Below, piece by piece: positions 24,471 to 36,072 of a DNA stretch of 64,000 nt; within the stretch, counting starts at the first letter, position 1, and every line of letters begins with the position of its first letter. Position numbers and translations under genes: made by a program. This DNA is from Heliocidaris tuberculata. Taxonomy: Eukaryota; Echinodermata; Echinoidea; Camarodonta; Echinometridae. The DNA lies in NCBI GenBank assembly GCA_025618425.1, contig CM046850.1:30164544-30228543 (forward strand), written 5' to 3'. The notes beneath the pieces were generated by a model. It had not been told where the DNA came from, did no database searches, and worked only from the letters and a program-made list of their open reading frames with translations.

Positions 24471-25497
24471 TGATCTTTTTTTTTTCCAATTATTACAAGT
24501 GTTCAAATTAGGCCCACCTCCATGCCTTCAGAGATAAGCTATATTTGAAAGGTTATGTATCTATCATAATGAACTGTGTACAGCCAAAAATGTATAAAAC
24601 TTGAACGTGTCAACTCTTTAAATTTGTGTCATTTTGAAGATTGATAACAACAATACTACTCTCACTTTTTAAATATTCCCAAAAATTAATGTATGCACAC
24701 ATATTCATGCTACTATTTCAGGATTAATGACAATTTTCTTAGAGGATTATTCTCTTAAGCTTAACAAAAATTCATCCAGTTTTAATGGAAGGATAACCAG
24801 TCTTGGTTATTATATGAGTGATATAGCACTAACTCTGCATAATGGATATTTCCAAGATTTCACAAGGATAAAGAACTAACTTGTGATATCTGAACTTGAG
24901 ATGTTTAGGACCCAAACTAGACTTCAACATGAAATCATGAAAGAAGCAGCAACATAGCCTCAATAACTGCTCTTCTCAATACTGTCCACCAATATTGCAT
25001 ATCTACATAGTTTGACTGCCTTTCCCATGAAACGGTAGAAATACAAGTACTTGTAAGAAGTTAGCCTTTTATCTCTTGCAAAATTGTTACTCATCTTGAT
25101 AATATAGATGCTATATATAATATAGCCTGTCTTCAGCTGAACAAGAAAAACCCTAACACTGGGTTCAAGCTTGGACTCAGTGTGAGTCTAAAACAAAGCC
25201 ACAACTTTAATAGACCTTCACCTATGTGTTGAGTTTGTTCAATACAATTTCATCACTGTACATGTAAACCAAGACAAAAGCCTGAGATATCTTGGGAGTC
25301 ATCATCAAGAGACCTGTCAACCCAGTGTTTGTGTAGTAGTAGAATACATGTACAGACAAAAGACAAGAGGACTTGGGAATAGATCAAGACCTGACTCTAC
25401 ATTAGAAGGGACCAAGGTTTAACTTCTACATCTAGGGTTAAGATTAAATATCTGAATCATTCTCAAAGAAACCCTTTTCCTGATAAAAATCTTATCT

Positions 25498-25681
25498 TTA
25501 TACATGAGAGTTGGCAGAGAAGGTAAAACAGGATGATGAGGAGTTTGAGACAGTGTCAAAGGTCGTCGTAGCAGGAGTAAAGGTTGTTGAGGGAGCAAAC
25601 GCATTTGGGAGAAACGTTGAAGAATGCGTGGCCAAGATGCGCTGTGGAGGACTTGTCTCATCTGAGCTCATACTTGACATG
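25498..25681 (-). CDS. PABIR: PABIR exon 8, C-terminus and stop
   Basis: Acceptor tttactcag; completes a split Ser, then MSSMSSDETSPPQRILATHS to CFTFSANSHV and TAA at 25500-25498. Ser/Thr-rich and disordered-looking. I do not recognise homology to vertebrate C-termini; the exon is supported by splice site, phase and an open frame ending in a clean stop. Confidence 0.78.
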
Positions 25682-28600
25682 CTGAGTAAAATAAATCAAG
25701 AGAAATTACACTGTGAAATAGAATACAACATTGCTGTTTATACACATACTGCATGATAAGATATGCCCTAACAAAAGATCTACTCATAGTTACTTCCCTA
25801 TACTTCACTGTAAGCTTTGTTATCAAAGGCTCCCATTTAATTATTCAGACTGGTTGATAAACTTATAAAGAGTCGCACGTTCAATGTAATTCGGCTTGAT
25901 TACAGCTAAAAGTAAGTTTGATATTGATTTATCCCATCATAGGAACAGACTATTGAAATTGTGCAATTGAATGGAGGGCTTGTGATCAATTTGGATTAAT
26001 TACAACTCTTTGGTATACATGTACAAGGTGGTTATTATACTGGATGGTAAATATCCAAATTAGGCTACAGTTTGACGGGAATAGACTGATTGATTTGTGG
26101 GCATTGCTGTTAGTGGGTTTTAAACATGTAAGCATATTTTGTTTTTCAATCTATTTGGACAATCAGAAATAGAAGAATTGAGACAAAACAGATAGAGGTG
26201 ACAGATAGTTGTAGAGAATGTGCACATACCTGAGTGAGCTTGGGTGAATAGGTGAACTAAGGAGCTGCCTCTTAGAAGGAGTACATTCACCATCACTATC
26301 ATCTGTATATCAAAAGATAAACATATCAAGGTCATTCATGTCAAAATCATTTATATCATCTGCATTCAAATACATATCAAAAGATAAACATATCAAGGTC
26401 ATTCATGTCAAAATCATTCATATCATCTGCATTCAAATACATATCAAAAGATAAATATATCAAGGTCATTCATATCATCTGTATTCAAATATATATCAAA
26501 AGATAAACATATGAAGGTCATTCATGTCAAAATCATTCATATCATCTGTATTCAAATATATATCAAAAGATAAACATATGAAGGTCATTCATGTCAAAAT
26601 CATTCATATCATCTGTATTCAAATATATATCGAAAGATAAACATATCAAGGTCATTCATGTCAAAATCGTTCATATCAAGCTCATTGACACCAAGGCCAT
26701 TTAAAACAAGGTCATTTAGAAAAAGGTCAATGTGCACATCAGTTCCTATATAAGCTGCTATTTACATGAGGGTTATCTTTGTGAATTTTGCAAATTTTAC
26801 CAATTTTTGTACAGGAGTGAATTCAACAAGATAAGAAAATGAGACAGCAATGCACCAATAACATGTATTATACATAAAGTACATGTAAATGTAGTCTGGG
26901 TTAATTGCTGCCATTTAGCTTGCAACAATATCAGTGTCAAAACTGTGTATGAATGAATGGTATGAGGGGAACATAGCTCAATTTAACAGTCACCTCAAAG
27001 CTTCCTCAATGACCTGGGTGTTATAAGGTAAAAATGTGTAAAGCATATTATGCTTATTTTACTTAATTTTGCTTTAAGCCTGCAGTAATTTTTTTACAAC
27101 AAATAACCGGCTATGTCTGAATGAGCGTTAATTGATTTACAGATTTAAAACAGTACTTACATTTCCGTTTAAGAGAGGATGCAAGTGAGCTCGGCCTGAG
27201 AACAGGACTCATGCTACGTTTGGTGAAGGTGGACCTAGTAGGGCTTGGATTGGGACTAGGTGACATGCAGGGACTCCTCATTGAAATCTGAGGTGAAAAA
27301 CATTGCTGTAAGATAGAGAGAAGAGGAAAGTGTTGAATAAAAAAGTGGTCATAAATTACTGCACTTAATGAATAGTACTGCTAGATAAAAATGGAGAAAT
27401 CATGATCACATAACGTAAACAGCTCCTTACCTGAATAGCAACATACTGACAATCTTTAACCATTATTAAAGCCCAACCAGTTTACTAGTATTACAGGGGA
27501 AACTTGATATAACGAGGCCTTCAGGACCGAAGGGTTTCCTTGTTATAAGCCGTTATCTCATTATATCATTATCATATCGTTACATACATAAACAAGATGA
27601 ATGTGACTGCGTCTCCTATATGTCTCCACCTAAATTCAGTTGATGGCTCAAACTGTTCTTAAAATATTGTGATAACCAGAATAAAAAGCCTCTAATTACA
27701 TGTTAATTGACCTCTTTGACATTTGACCTTACACCTTATAACCCAAAAGTCTGATCACTTTATCTCCTCCTAGTCATGAATACAAAATAGTTGAGATATG
27801 GTGATGACAAAGGTAATAAAACATTAATTTCACACACACCTATATAATGACCTCTGTGACCTGTCACCTTTGACCTAAGTGAATAAAAATCTAATCAGTT
27901 CGTCTCACTATGGTGATGCATACTAGTTCCAAGTTTGAACCTCAAATGGTTCTTGAGTTATTGCGATAACGAGGCTAACACCTGCAATTTCAGAAATTGA
28001 CCTCTGTGACCTTTGACCTACATAACGCAAAATCTAATCAGATCGTTTTCCTATGGTGATACAAACTAGCACCAAGTTTGAAGTTAATACTCATATGGTT
28101 CTTGAGTTATCGCTAGAACGAGAAAACGAGACAGACTGACGGACAGATGGACAAATGGACAACCCAAAAACATAATGTCTCTGGCACGACCTTCGGTGGG
28201 CGTAAAAATTCACATATGGGACTAGATTCTACATGTACACTAATAATGAATGTACCTTGTTCTTCTGCTGCCACTTATATACTCATTTGAAAGCTATGAA
28301 TGCATTAATAATATGTTAAATCTAGATGCGAATTCACTAACAAAATATCAGATGTCAGAAAATGCGTGAAAAGCACTATTTTCAGACACTAAGTTACCGA
28401 CTAAGACTTAAGTGCATCACACTTTCGCATTGAATATGGGGACTGCCCCTGTACCATCAGCATAGCGCATACTCCTGGTATGAAAAAAAGTCTCATTCAT
28501 CCTTCGGGGGCTGATCTCCCTTAAGCTGTGATATAAATGAAAAGATGTTCCCTGAGCTGTGATACAGATAAAAAGACACTCTCTGCGCTGTGTGTGCGAT

Positions 28601-31600
28601 ACAAATAAAAAGATGCACCCCGCTTCGCATTGCAATCGACTACGGCCACCCAAATGCCTCTAATATATCTTTACTATCATGTGGGTGCAGATTCTTCAGC
28701 TGAAGAATTTTTGTCCATTTGAGGCACAGTGTAATTTGCTTGTTCGTTATAACGGGAATGATTACCAATCTTTCTTTTTTTTGTTTTAGAAGCACAAGTT
28801 TTAGCTCGTTATAGCTGATATCTCGTTATAGCCGACCTCGCTATAAAAGTCTGTGCCACCACAGAATTACAAGCAAGTATGTATAGCCGTTACCTTGTTA
28901 TAGCAGACCTCGTTATGTCAAGTTTCCCCCTGTACTATCATTGCCTCATTTTTCAACATCACAATCATTACCACTACCACAATCACTATCATCATCATCA
29001 TTACCATCATCACCATCATCACCATCATCATCATCGTCATCATCAATACCATCACACCTACCATCACCACTACCATCATCACCATCATCAATACCATCAC
29101 AACTACCATCACCACTATCATCACAACTACCATCACCACCATCATCATCAATACCATCACAACTACCATCACCACTACCATCACAACTACCATCACCATC
29201 ATCACCACCATCATCATCAATACCATCACAACTACCATCACCACTACCATCACAAATACTATCACCATCATCACCACCATCATCACCACCATCATCACCA
29301 CCATCATCATCAATACCATCACAACTACCATCACCACTACCATCACCATCATCACCACCATCATCAATACCATCACAACTACCATCACCACTACCATCAC
29401 CATCATCACCACCATCATCATCAATACCATCACAACTACCATCACAACTACCATCACCATCATCACCACCACCATCATCAATACCATCACAACTACCATC
29501 ACCACTACCATCACCACTACCATCACAACTACCATCACCATCATCACCACCATCATCATCAATACCATCACACCTACCATCACAACTACCATCACAACTA
29601 CCATCACCACTACCATCACCATCATCACCACCATCATCATCAATACCATCACAACTACCATCACCACTACCATCACAACTACCATCACCATCATCACCAC
29701 CATCATCATCAATACCATCACAACTACCATCACCACTACCATCACCATCATCACCACCACCATCATCAATACCATCACAACTACCATCACCACTACCATC
29801 ACAACTACCATCACCATCATCACCACCATCATCATCAATACCATCACAACTACCATCACCAGTACCATCACAAATACTATCACCATCATCACCACCATCA
29901 TCACCACCATCATCATCAATACCATCACAACTACATGTACCATCACCACTACCATTACCACCATCGTCACCACTACCATCACCACCACCATCACCACTAT
30001 CATCCAATCTAATCCAATCCAATCCAATCAGGGTACATGTATTCATAAAGCGCCAATATCTAGTTGCCTAATCAAAGGCGCTGTTGAGACTGAAAAACTA
30101 ACAAATGTCTGTTCATGATTCTAACTGGGAAAGATGAGAATATATGACTAGGTACAAGCAGTCTGAAATAGGTATGTTTTGAGTTGAGTTAATTACCACT
30201 TTCATCACCACCATCATCACCACTATCACCACTATCATCACTGCCATCACCATTGTCATCATGATCATCATCATGACATCCACTTACCTTGCCAGGTCTT
30301 GTCGGTGAAGGAGATGATGCTACGAAGGGTAGCGTGGGTGGTATAATACTTAATGGCTCTGATATACATGACCTTGTTTCTGATCGAGGCTCTGAACGTA
30401 ATGCTTTGATGCTTTCATCCTGTAAACAAAGAACAATAGCATGAAAGTTATTTTTCACTTCCTTACGCATTGTGTGTAGTTTTGATGTCCTAAGCACTAA
30501 TATTTCATGATGCTTCTTCTTCTCTTATGCTTTATGCATTAACATGTGCGTTGCATCATAAGTCACTTACATCGGACTTGTTGGAATCACCAATTAAAGT
30601 TTGTAAAATCTCACTGCAGCGAAATTTGATGGCCCTCAAGGAAATTACTCCAGCTTGCCTTTGAGTCTCATACAGTGTTCAAGAGAGGAAAATTTATGAT
30701 GAGTGGATCGGAACGCATGTTATGTTAGACCTGTCAATCATAAAAGTGGAGGCCACACTCTCTGTTTTCAGGTGAATACCCAAATGGTGGCAAATTCCCC
30801 ATGATAACCCTAGCTCATGAGTCTTGAAGTCATGTTAACATCCCCTCATACAATCTAACACATCAAGACCTTCATCTAATATATATTAAAGTGCAATTCA
30901 TTTTCAAAATCTTTACTATCCATTAGATTTTGCCAAAAAATTTGCACTGATTCTTTTGTTACTTTTACAGCCCATAAAATCAATTTTTATTTCCCTCTGT
31001 TATTTTCTTCAAAGTGACATTGAATGGAGAAGGTTTCATGGTTACTGGTATAATGAGTGGTTAATTCACTGACTTTAAATATGAGGTTGAGGGTTCAAAA
31101 CCCAGCCTGGCACTAATGTCCTTTGGCAAGACATTAATCTACAAAACTCTCCATCCAGGTATAAATGGGTACCTGAAACACTAGAGCACTACATATTAGG
31201 TCTCTCTACTATTAATGTTGAAGTGTCAGAAGCGTCACAGCATGACAGACATGAGTGCTATGCAAGCTGCTACAAATATTATTATCATAGTTTATTATAT
31301 GTACAACAATGAAGACTAATAACTGGCCTAAACTGTATTAGATTCAAGGGTGATCCTACATTTACTATGGGTCATATTTCTTTAGAGTTACTAGGTTAGG
31401 ACTTGGGTTGGCATTGAGTTCAAGTTTCGGTTTGGGCTTGGGGTCACCTGGCTTGGGGTCAGCCTGCTTGAGGTTAGGTCTAGTATTGTGTCCAGGATTG
31501 AATTAGAGCAGTATAAAAAATTAGCAACAGATATCAATTACAATTATAAGGCAGAAGCTTACCAGGTGTAGTTCATCCCAGGATTGACTCATCCTAAATG

Positions 31601-32381
31601 CTGACCTGACTTCCCTGAAAAATTAAAGAAAGAAAATCAACTGATAATCACACTTATTCTTAAGAAAACGATTAATCTACTGAAAACAAAAAATACTAGT
31701 AGCATCACATGCTGAAGTTAGATAAACTTGCTGAAGCCTATACAGTATGAATACTCTTTCACAAACACACTGGATGCTTTGTTGTGCTTTATCCAATTCT
31801 TTATAACGTTTATACATCTCCATATTTTGGTATCTATTATCATTCTTCACACCCTTCCCATCACTATTAATTGTTCTTTTGTCCCATCATTCAAATCTGT
31901 TTATTTTATTTGTTTGTTTTTTTCATTTGAAAATTTGTTTTGGACATTTGTATAAATTTTGGTTGACAATAGAAACATTTATTGACTCAATTGATTTTTT
32001 TCTCATGAAGTATTCTGATTTTCATGAATGACTTGAAGATAGGAGAAAGGGGTTTCTCATATAAAAGTCAGACAAGCATATACTGCTTAGGCCTCAAACC
32101 ATACCAAGGATGCCCACAAATTATCCTTGTATTCATGTACCTATGTCCAGCACAATGTATATAAGCAGGTAGCACAGAGCACATTATTACAAGTTATCAA
32201 ATAGACATGAGTGAAATTTGTCACTGAAGTACATTTTCTTGTGCACAACAGACAGAAAGGAGCTTAAGATGAAAGGAAAAGACTGCAAATTATGATTTGG
32301 TAAGGCTAAAGTCATCCCCCCAAAAAAAAAAAATTTTAAAAAAAATGAATAAATGAATAAATAAATAAATAAATACATACA

Positions 32382-32412
<31 letters not shown>

Positions 32413-35400
32413 AAATTTTAAAAATGTGCAAATGATGAATAAATTGGAATAAATGGAAATAGACAGGAAAAATGAAAATAAGTAAGCCATGTCTATGCAA
32501 TTTTCAGAGAAGTGAACATTGTCTTTGGGTCTTCACAGATGAGATTCTCAATTCAGTTTTAATCCAGTTCAATTCAAGGTTTATTAAAAACATATCTCTA
32601 GAGTCAGATGGCTGCATTGTAATAGTGTACAAATATAAAACATACAAAAATTATATTACACCTGCATAATTACAATGGATATGCATTGTAGTTTAATATA
32701 GAATCAAGAAGATAAAAAGCAAAATAGAAATACAATTCTTAACCTTCCTTGTTCATACATTTCTGTAATTAATTTAGTTGAATAACATCCTGCTCAAATA
32801 TGCATCATGCAGGGTACAGATAATATGAAATGATTGATATGGGTGTAAAGAAATAGTTTTTCAACCTGTGACTGCATTATACAAAGTGAATATGGAAAGA
32901 GGTAGATCATGATATTGTTTCAAAATGCCTTCAGACATATAAAAAAAAAAAAGTCACACCTGACTATTTATGTGAAGTTGATCAAGTGAAATCATTATAC
33001 AATTGATTTTATTTTTAAAAATTTTATTGAAAGCAATATCAAAAGACTTCAGGGTGTGTGTTTTGTTTGTTTTTTTCAAAAAATAGCCATGGATTAGACT
33101 CAAATTAAAAGTTAAGTCCTTGAAAGAAAAAAAAAGAAGTCAAGACAACCAAGATAATCCTTTGCCTGTACCCTAGTGAGATTCACTAACATGTCAGCTG
33201 ATCTTAAAGAGCTCTGATCCTACCTCTCATGTTCTGCTTCTTTGCTCCTAATGTCCAAGCTTTCTTCCTGTTTGATTTGAGATACTCTTGAAGGTATCCT
33301 CACAGGAACAGACATCTTTACAAAGAAAACCACATACATGCAAATGTTATTCAACTAGATAATCAGTGGAACATTTCTAAAGACATGAAAACAGAAGGAC
33401 ATGCAATGGTTTTCATTTATTTAGAAGTTTCTACAACTTTGATTAACATATCTAATATGGATATTGAATGGTAACAAGAGGACATATCTTTCAATGAGAT
33501 GAGACTAGGAATGTAGAAACTGAGAAAGTAACACCAACATCATATCCATGACATTATTCTAAAGTATCCTAAATACATGTACATGCATGGAATAACAAGT
33601 TTCAAGGGATTCTAACTTACTGTAAAACCAGAAAATTTCAAGTGTAGGAAACTTTTCCACATTTTGTGAGGGGTTCAAATTCACAGAAATTTCATGCCAC
33701 AAAATGATTGTATTACAAGAGTGAATACAGCAAGTTTTGCAATGCACACAAGTTAATTTCTGCAAAAATACCCATAATTATGTATATTATTAAATATATT
33801 AAAGAGTTTTCTGTTTTTTACAGTACTATAATAACAAAAGTCCAAGCAGTATAAGACTGGTAAGTCACCTTTGACCCACCATGACCCCCTCATCTGCTGA
33901 AAGCCTGAAGGACATTATCCTTTAACACAGAGTTAAAGGTAATGTGCAATTCTGGTAAGCCCTCAAAAACTTTTCATCAGATTTCTTTGATTTTAGATGA
34001 TAAATAGCAAGATACTAGCATAACTAAGCTGCTGTGAAGTTTTTTCCTCATCAAGATGAATATCAAACAAGTGAGAGGTAAAATATAATTTAGACACTGG
34101 GACAGGTTTGTAAACTCCTATAATAGCAAACTGTACTAAAACATGTAAAAACACATGTATTAACATATGGGGGACTGAGTATGCTATTCACACACTACAT
34201 GTATCTTCATGCGAAGCACAGATCTTGTTAAGCTGGCAGCCGTCGGGGTGGAAGAGTCCTAGAGTAGGGCCGTTATCTAGCATTCCTCACAGATATAATA
34301 CACCAAAATTCACCGTAAATCATGAATGGAATACCCAAAGATCTCATACATATATCTTTTTATACAAGGAGAACAACATGAGATTATATTTAACACATTT
34401 GTTTCCAGTTTCCTTTTTTTCTACCAAAACTGCAGATGACCTTTATGCCCATCTAGCTCTCAACATGCGTCCTGTGATAAGGTATATGGTATTGATGTTT
34501 GAAATGCATCTAGGACAGCTACCCCCCTGGACCACCAGACTACTACACCTAGGATAATTATCTCTCACCAGATAACTACCCACTAGGAAAACTACTCCCT
34601 AGGGTAATTACTCCAGTACAAGTCCCCCCCCCCCCCCCACCCCATAACTACCCCCTAGGCAGTTGTCCTGGGGGTAATTGCGGTTAAGGGGTAATTGTCC
34701 TAAGAGTGTGGTTTTTCTATACAGTGAAAGATTTAACTCACTGGTTTAGCTCCATTAGTTGTTTGAGCACTCATCCTCCGTACCCGAGGCTTTTCTCTAA
34801 TTGGTTGGAAAACTGGGGAATCATCACTGTCATAGAGGAAAGAAAAAAAATGCTCAGAATAACAATAACAGAATTCTTTAATAAACAATTTTTATAAGAA
34901 TTTCCTTTTAGAAAGGAAAACAAGAAAGACCTGGTACAGCCCATATTACTAAAGTAAATGAGTAAACTCTCATGCATCCACTCAACAACCCTACTGTGTA
35001 TCAACAAAAAAAAATTGTATAAGAAAAAAAACATATCAATATTGTGAAATTATGATTTTGGAGGATATTTTCAAAGTGTTGTACTCTTTTTAAACGCACT
35101 GTAGAATGGGGAATGGTACTCAGGTATAGTACTACAATAGAAAAACTTAGGTGACTTCAGAATATTTCTACCGACATATACATGAGAAGATATCACAACT
35201 GAGTAACTTAAAATCTCACATTTTCATAAAGAAAACTATGAAAAAGCAAGAAAAGTTTACATGCCAATGCATATTCTGCAGTCTGATTATAAACCCAGGT
35301 TTGGACAAGAAAGACTGTTTTCACTTTCCATATTACATCAACAAATAACTACAATCCCCTCTTATACAGACAGCTACAGCTATACTGCATAAAAATGTGT

Positions 35401-35572
35401 ATGGTGCTTACGTCATATTTGGTCCATTGAACATGGGTGCACTGTTGGACCTACGTAGCGTGCCCTCTTCCCTCACGCTGATAGGACCAGGGGTGGCAGG
35501 TCGACCCACATCCATGCGGTTCTCTTCAGGAGAGTCTGAGCCGCTATTTGCTTCGCTGTGAGCGGCAGCCAT
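25498..35572 (-). CDS. PABIR: PABIR/FAM122 family PP2A-B55 inhibitor, 8 exons, complete
   Basis: Spliced on the - strand: 35572-35412, 34826-34742, 33315-33224, 31614-31563, 30419-30288, 27305-27161, 26302-26230, 25681-25498. All junctions are GT-AG and in phase; 307 codons (human paralogs ~195-290). PABIR proteins bind the PP2A scaffold and B55 subunit and inhibit B55-dependent dephosphorylation, mainly in the nucleus, under CHK1/14-3-3 control. Seen: RRSNSAP (residues 40-46, a 14-3-3 mode-1-like site with Ser44), the B55-binding helix RVSQIKQEESLDIRSKEAE (92-110), SQSWDE, SPSPTRPGK, QCFSP, SPSPNPSPTRS, and a basic LKRKY nuclear-signal-like motif (~219-223). The long Ser/Thr-rich C-terminus is not obviously shared with vertebrates. 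The start ATG is preceded in frame by a stop with no other ATG between. I cannot say which vertebrate paralog it equals. Confidence 0.93.
26230..26302 (-). CDS. PABIR: PABIR exon 7 (73 nt)
   Basis: Acceptor gatatacag, donor CTCAG/gtatgt. Encodes (Y)DSDGECTPSKRQLLSSP to HPSSL. Phase fits exon 6 and exon 8. Its acceptor is the first of a tandem series of similar acceptors to the right. Confidence 0.85.
26303..26700. repeat. ~60-80-bp minisatellite starting at the PABIR exon 7 acceptor
   Basis: About six units of ATATCAAAAGATAAACATAT, CAAGGTCATTCATGTCAAAA, TCATTCATATCATCTGTATT. In the gene direction each unit end reads ...aatacag/ATGAT, copying the real acceptor gatatacag/ATGAT of exon 7. Confidence 0.85.
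27161..27305 (-). CDS. PABIR: PABIR exon 6: QCFSP and nuclear signal
   Basis: Acceptor tatcttacag, donor AAAT/gtaagt. Encodes QCFSPQISMRSPCMSPSPNP to SLASSLKRK. Several Ser-Pro sites and LKRK match the vertebrate QCFSP...PLKRK block. Confidence 0.94.
27494..28932. mobile_element. 1.44-kb TIR element, pogo/Tigger-like, with nested repeat
   Basis: Ends CAGGGGAAACTTGATATAAC and, inverted, CAGGGGGAAACTTGACATAA, followed by CGAGG; flanked by TA on both sides (27492-27493, 28933-28934). The CGTTATA word recurs in the right part. Such ends with TA duplication suit pogo/Tigger-type Tc1-mariner elements. No transposase seen. Copy B of the TGACCT-rich repeat sits inside. The whole is in PABIR intron 6-5 sequence, between exons 6 and 5. 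Confidence 0.75.
27588..28210. mobile_element. Dispersed repeat rich in TGACCT half-sites, copy B
   Basis: Homologous to 23722-24470. Contains TGACCTTTGACCT at 28007-28019 and further half-sites near 27711, 27850-27890. Ends CGACCTTCGGTGGGCGTAAA. Confidence 0.75.
28945..30005. repeat. 1.06-kb (CAT/CAC)-derived satellite
   Basis: Almost purely CAT, CAC, AAT, ACT triplets arranged in higher-order units of ATACCATCACAACTACCATC and CACCACTACCATCACCATCA type. It gives long open frames of His/Tyr, Ser/Pro or Asp/Gly in all phases, which are artefacts. It lies in the PABIR intron between exons 6 and 5, beside the TIR element. Confidence 0.95.
30288..30419 (-). CDS. PABIR: PABIR exon 5
   Basis: Acceptor tgtttacag, donor AAG/gtaagt; exactly 44 codons from DESIKALRSEPRSETR to ASSPSPTRPGK. 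The SPSPTR-GK end is family-specific. Confidence 0.92.
31036..31275 (+). mobile_element. tRNA-derived SINE, plus strand
   Basis: A box GGTATAATGAGTGGTTAATT, B box GAGGGTTCAAAACCC, then GGCACTAATGTCCTTTGGCA and AATGGGTACCTGAAACAC. Same family as the minus copy at 8935-9165. Tail runs into GAGTGCTATGCAAGC and ATT repeats. Confidence 0.75.
31563..31614 (-). CDS. PABIR: PABIR exon 4 (52 nt)
   Basis: Acceptor ttttcag, donor CTG/gtaagc. Completes the split Arg and encodes EVRSAFRMSQSWDELHL, matching the EVQxAMxxSxSWEE block of vertebrate FAM122. Confidence 0.92.
32324..32425. repeat. A tract and (AAAT)n microsatellite
   Basis: Poly-A followed by about 18 AAAT units, in the PABIR intron between exons 4 and 3. 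Confidence 0.95.
33224..33315 (-). CDS. PABIR: PABIR exon 3: B55-binding helix
   Basis: Acceptor tttgtaaag, donor GAGAG/gtagga. Encodes MSVPVRIPSRVSQIKQEESL to AEHE. The R-x-x-Q-I-K-Q-E-E segment is the most conserved part of FAM122 proteins and is the helix that docks on B55 and reaches the phosphatase site. Confidence 0.94.
33934..34420. mobile_element. Dispersed ~480-bp repeat, copy A
   Basis: Aligns along its length with 56345-56820: CCCTCAAAAACTT, AGATTTCTTTGATTTTA, GCTGTGAAGTT, GAGAGGT, the CGTTA/AGCATTCC-CACAGATAT part and TGAATGGAATR. No TIR or coding region found. In the PABIR intron between exons 3 and 2. Confidence 0.65.
34510..34705. mobile_element. Small foldback element of 15-bp ACTACCCCC repeats
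   Basis: Left arm has GGACAGCTACCCCCC, AACTACCCACTAGG and relatives; right arm has CAGTTGTCCTGGGGGTAATT and GGGGTAATTGTCCTAAG, in inverse orientation, around a C tract (34623-34638). Same family as 50949-51264 and 52309-52642. Diverged; no clear target duplication. Confidence 0.65.
34742..34826 (-). CDS. PABIR: PABIR exon 2
   Basis: Acceptor ctatgacag, donor CCA/gtgagt. Encodes DDSPVFQPIREKPRVRRMSA to NGAKP; D-S-P-V-F-Q plus a basic RRMS patch matches the family. Confidence 0.9.
35412..35572 (-). CDS. PABIR: PABIR exon 1: start codon and 14-3-3-like site
   Basis: ATG at 35572-35570. Encodes MAAAHSEANSGSDSPEENRM through LRRSNSAPMFNGPNM; donor ATGAC/gtaagc. RRSNSAP is the hallmark of the family: in human FAM122A the second serine is a CHK1 target that recruits 14-3-3. 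An in-frame TAG lies about 60 bases upstream of the ATG. Confidence 0.93.
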
Positions 35573-36012
35573 CTCTTCATCTGGCCATCCAGCTATCAGA
35601 CCAAGGTGTACTCCCTCTGACCAATCCAGCTCAAAAAATGGATGCTAACTCCACCCTTCTCAATAAAACAAGATGCTCTCTAGTCCAGTCCACACATCAA
35701 TTTGAAATTGTCAAATTTATCCACAGAATAGCAAAGAAAAAGCCAGCATAAGTTTAGGAATGCATGCCCTAAGTACACCTACTTGCATTAAATTTACTGC
35801 TGTCTAATTACCTAGTAATGCTTCAAAACACATCTGGGCAGGAAATTTCTATGAACATCTCAACTGGTTTCAATAAGAGTAAACAGGATCCAAAAGAGAT
35901 GTTAAAATCCTTTGTTGAGTTGCTTTTATCTTGATGTGTTTAGCAGGCTCTCTGGTATATAATTCAGAGTCTTTCAGACTGACGAACATTCCAAATATCA
36001 GTTGAAGCTCTA

Positions 36013-36072
<60 letters not shown>

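Larger units (their letters stand above)
18401..25497 (-). other. PABIR: 3' flank / probable long 3' UTR of PABIR
   Basis: No coding exon seen on either strand. Minus-sense Pumilio words (TATTTACA on the + strand) occur at 19138, 20321, 20329, 21309 and 23341. Contains a degenerate ~75-bp tandem repeat (22.6-23.1 kb), a CT microsatellite and one copy of a dispersed repeat (23.7-24.5 kb). The boundary with the RYK side is arbitrary. Confidence 0.4.

Noticed and set aside
25511..25756. 81-codon plus-strand ORF with natural-looking composition
   Set aside because: It is the antisense of PABIR exon 8, whose splice phase and stop fit the gene.
28879..30071. Long open frames of ~370 codons rich in His/Tyr, Ser/Pro or Asp/Gly on both strands
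   Set aside because: They come from the CAT/CAC satellite, which lacks stop codons in any frame; it lies within a PABIR intron.
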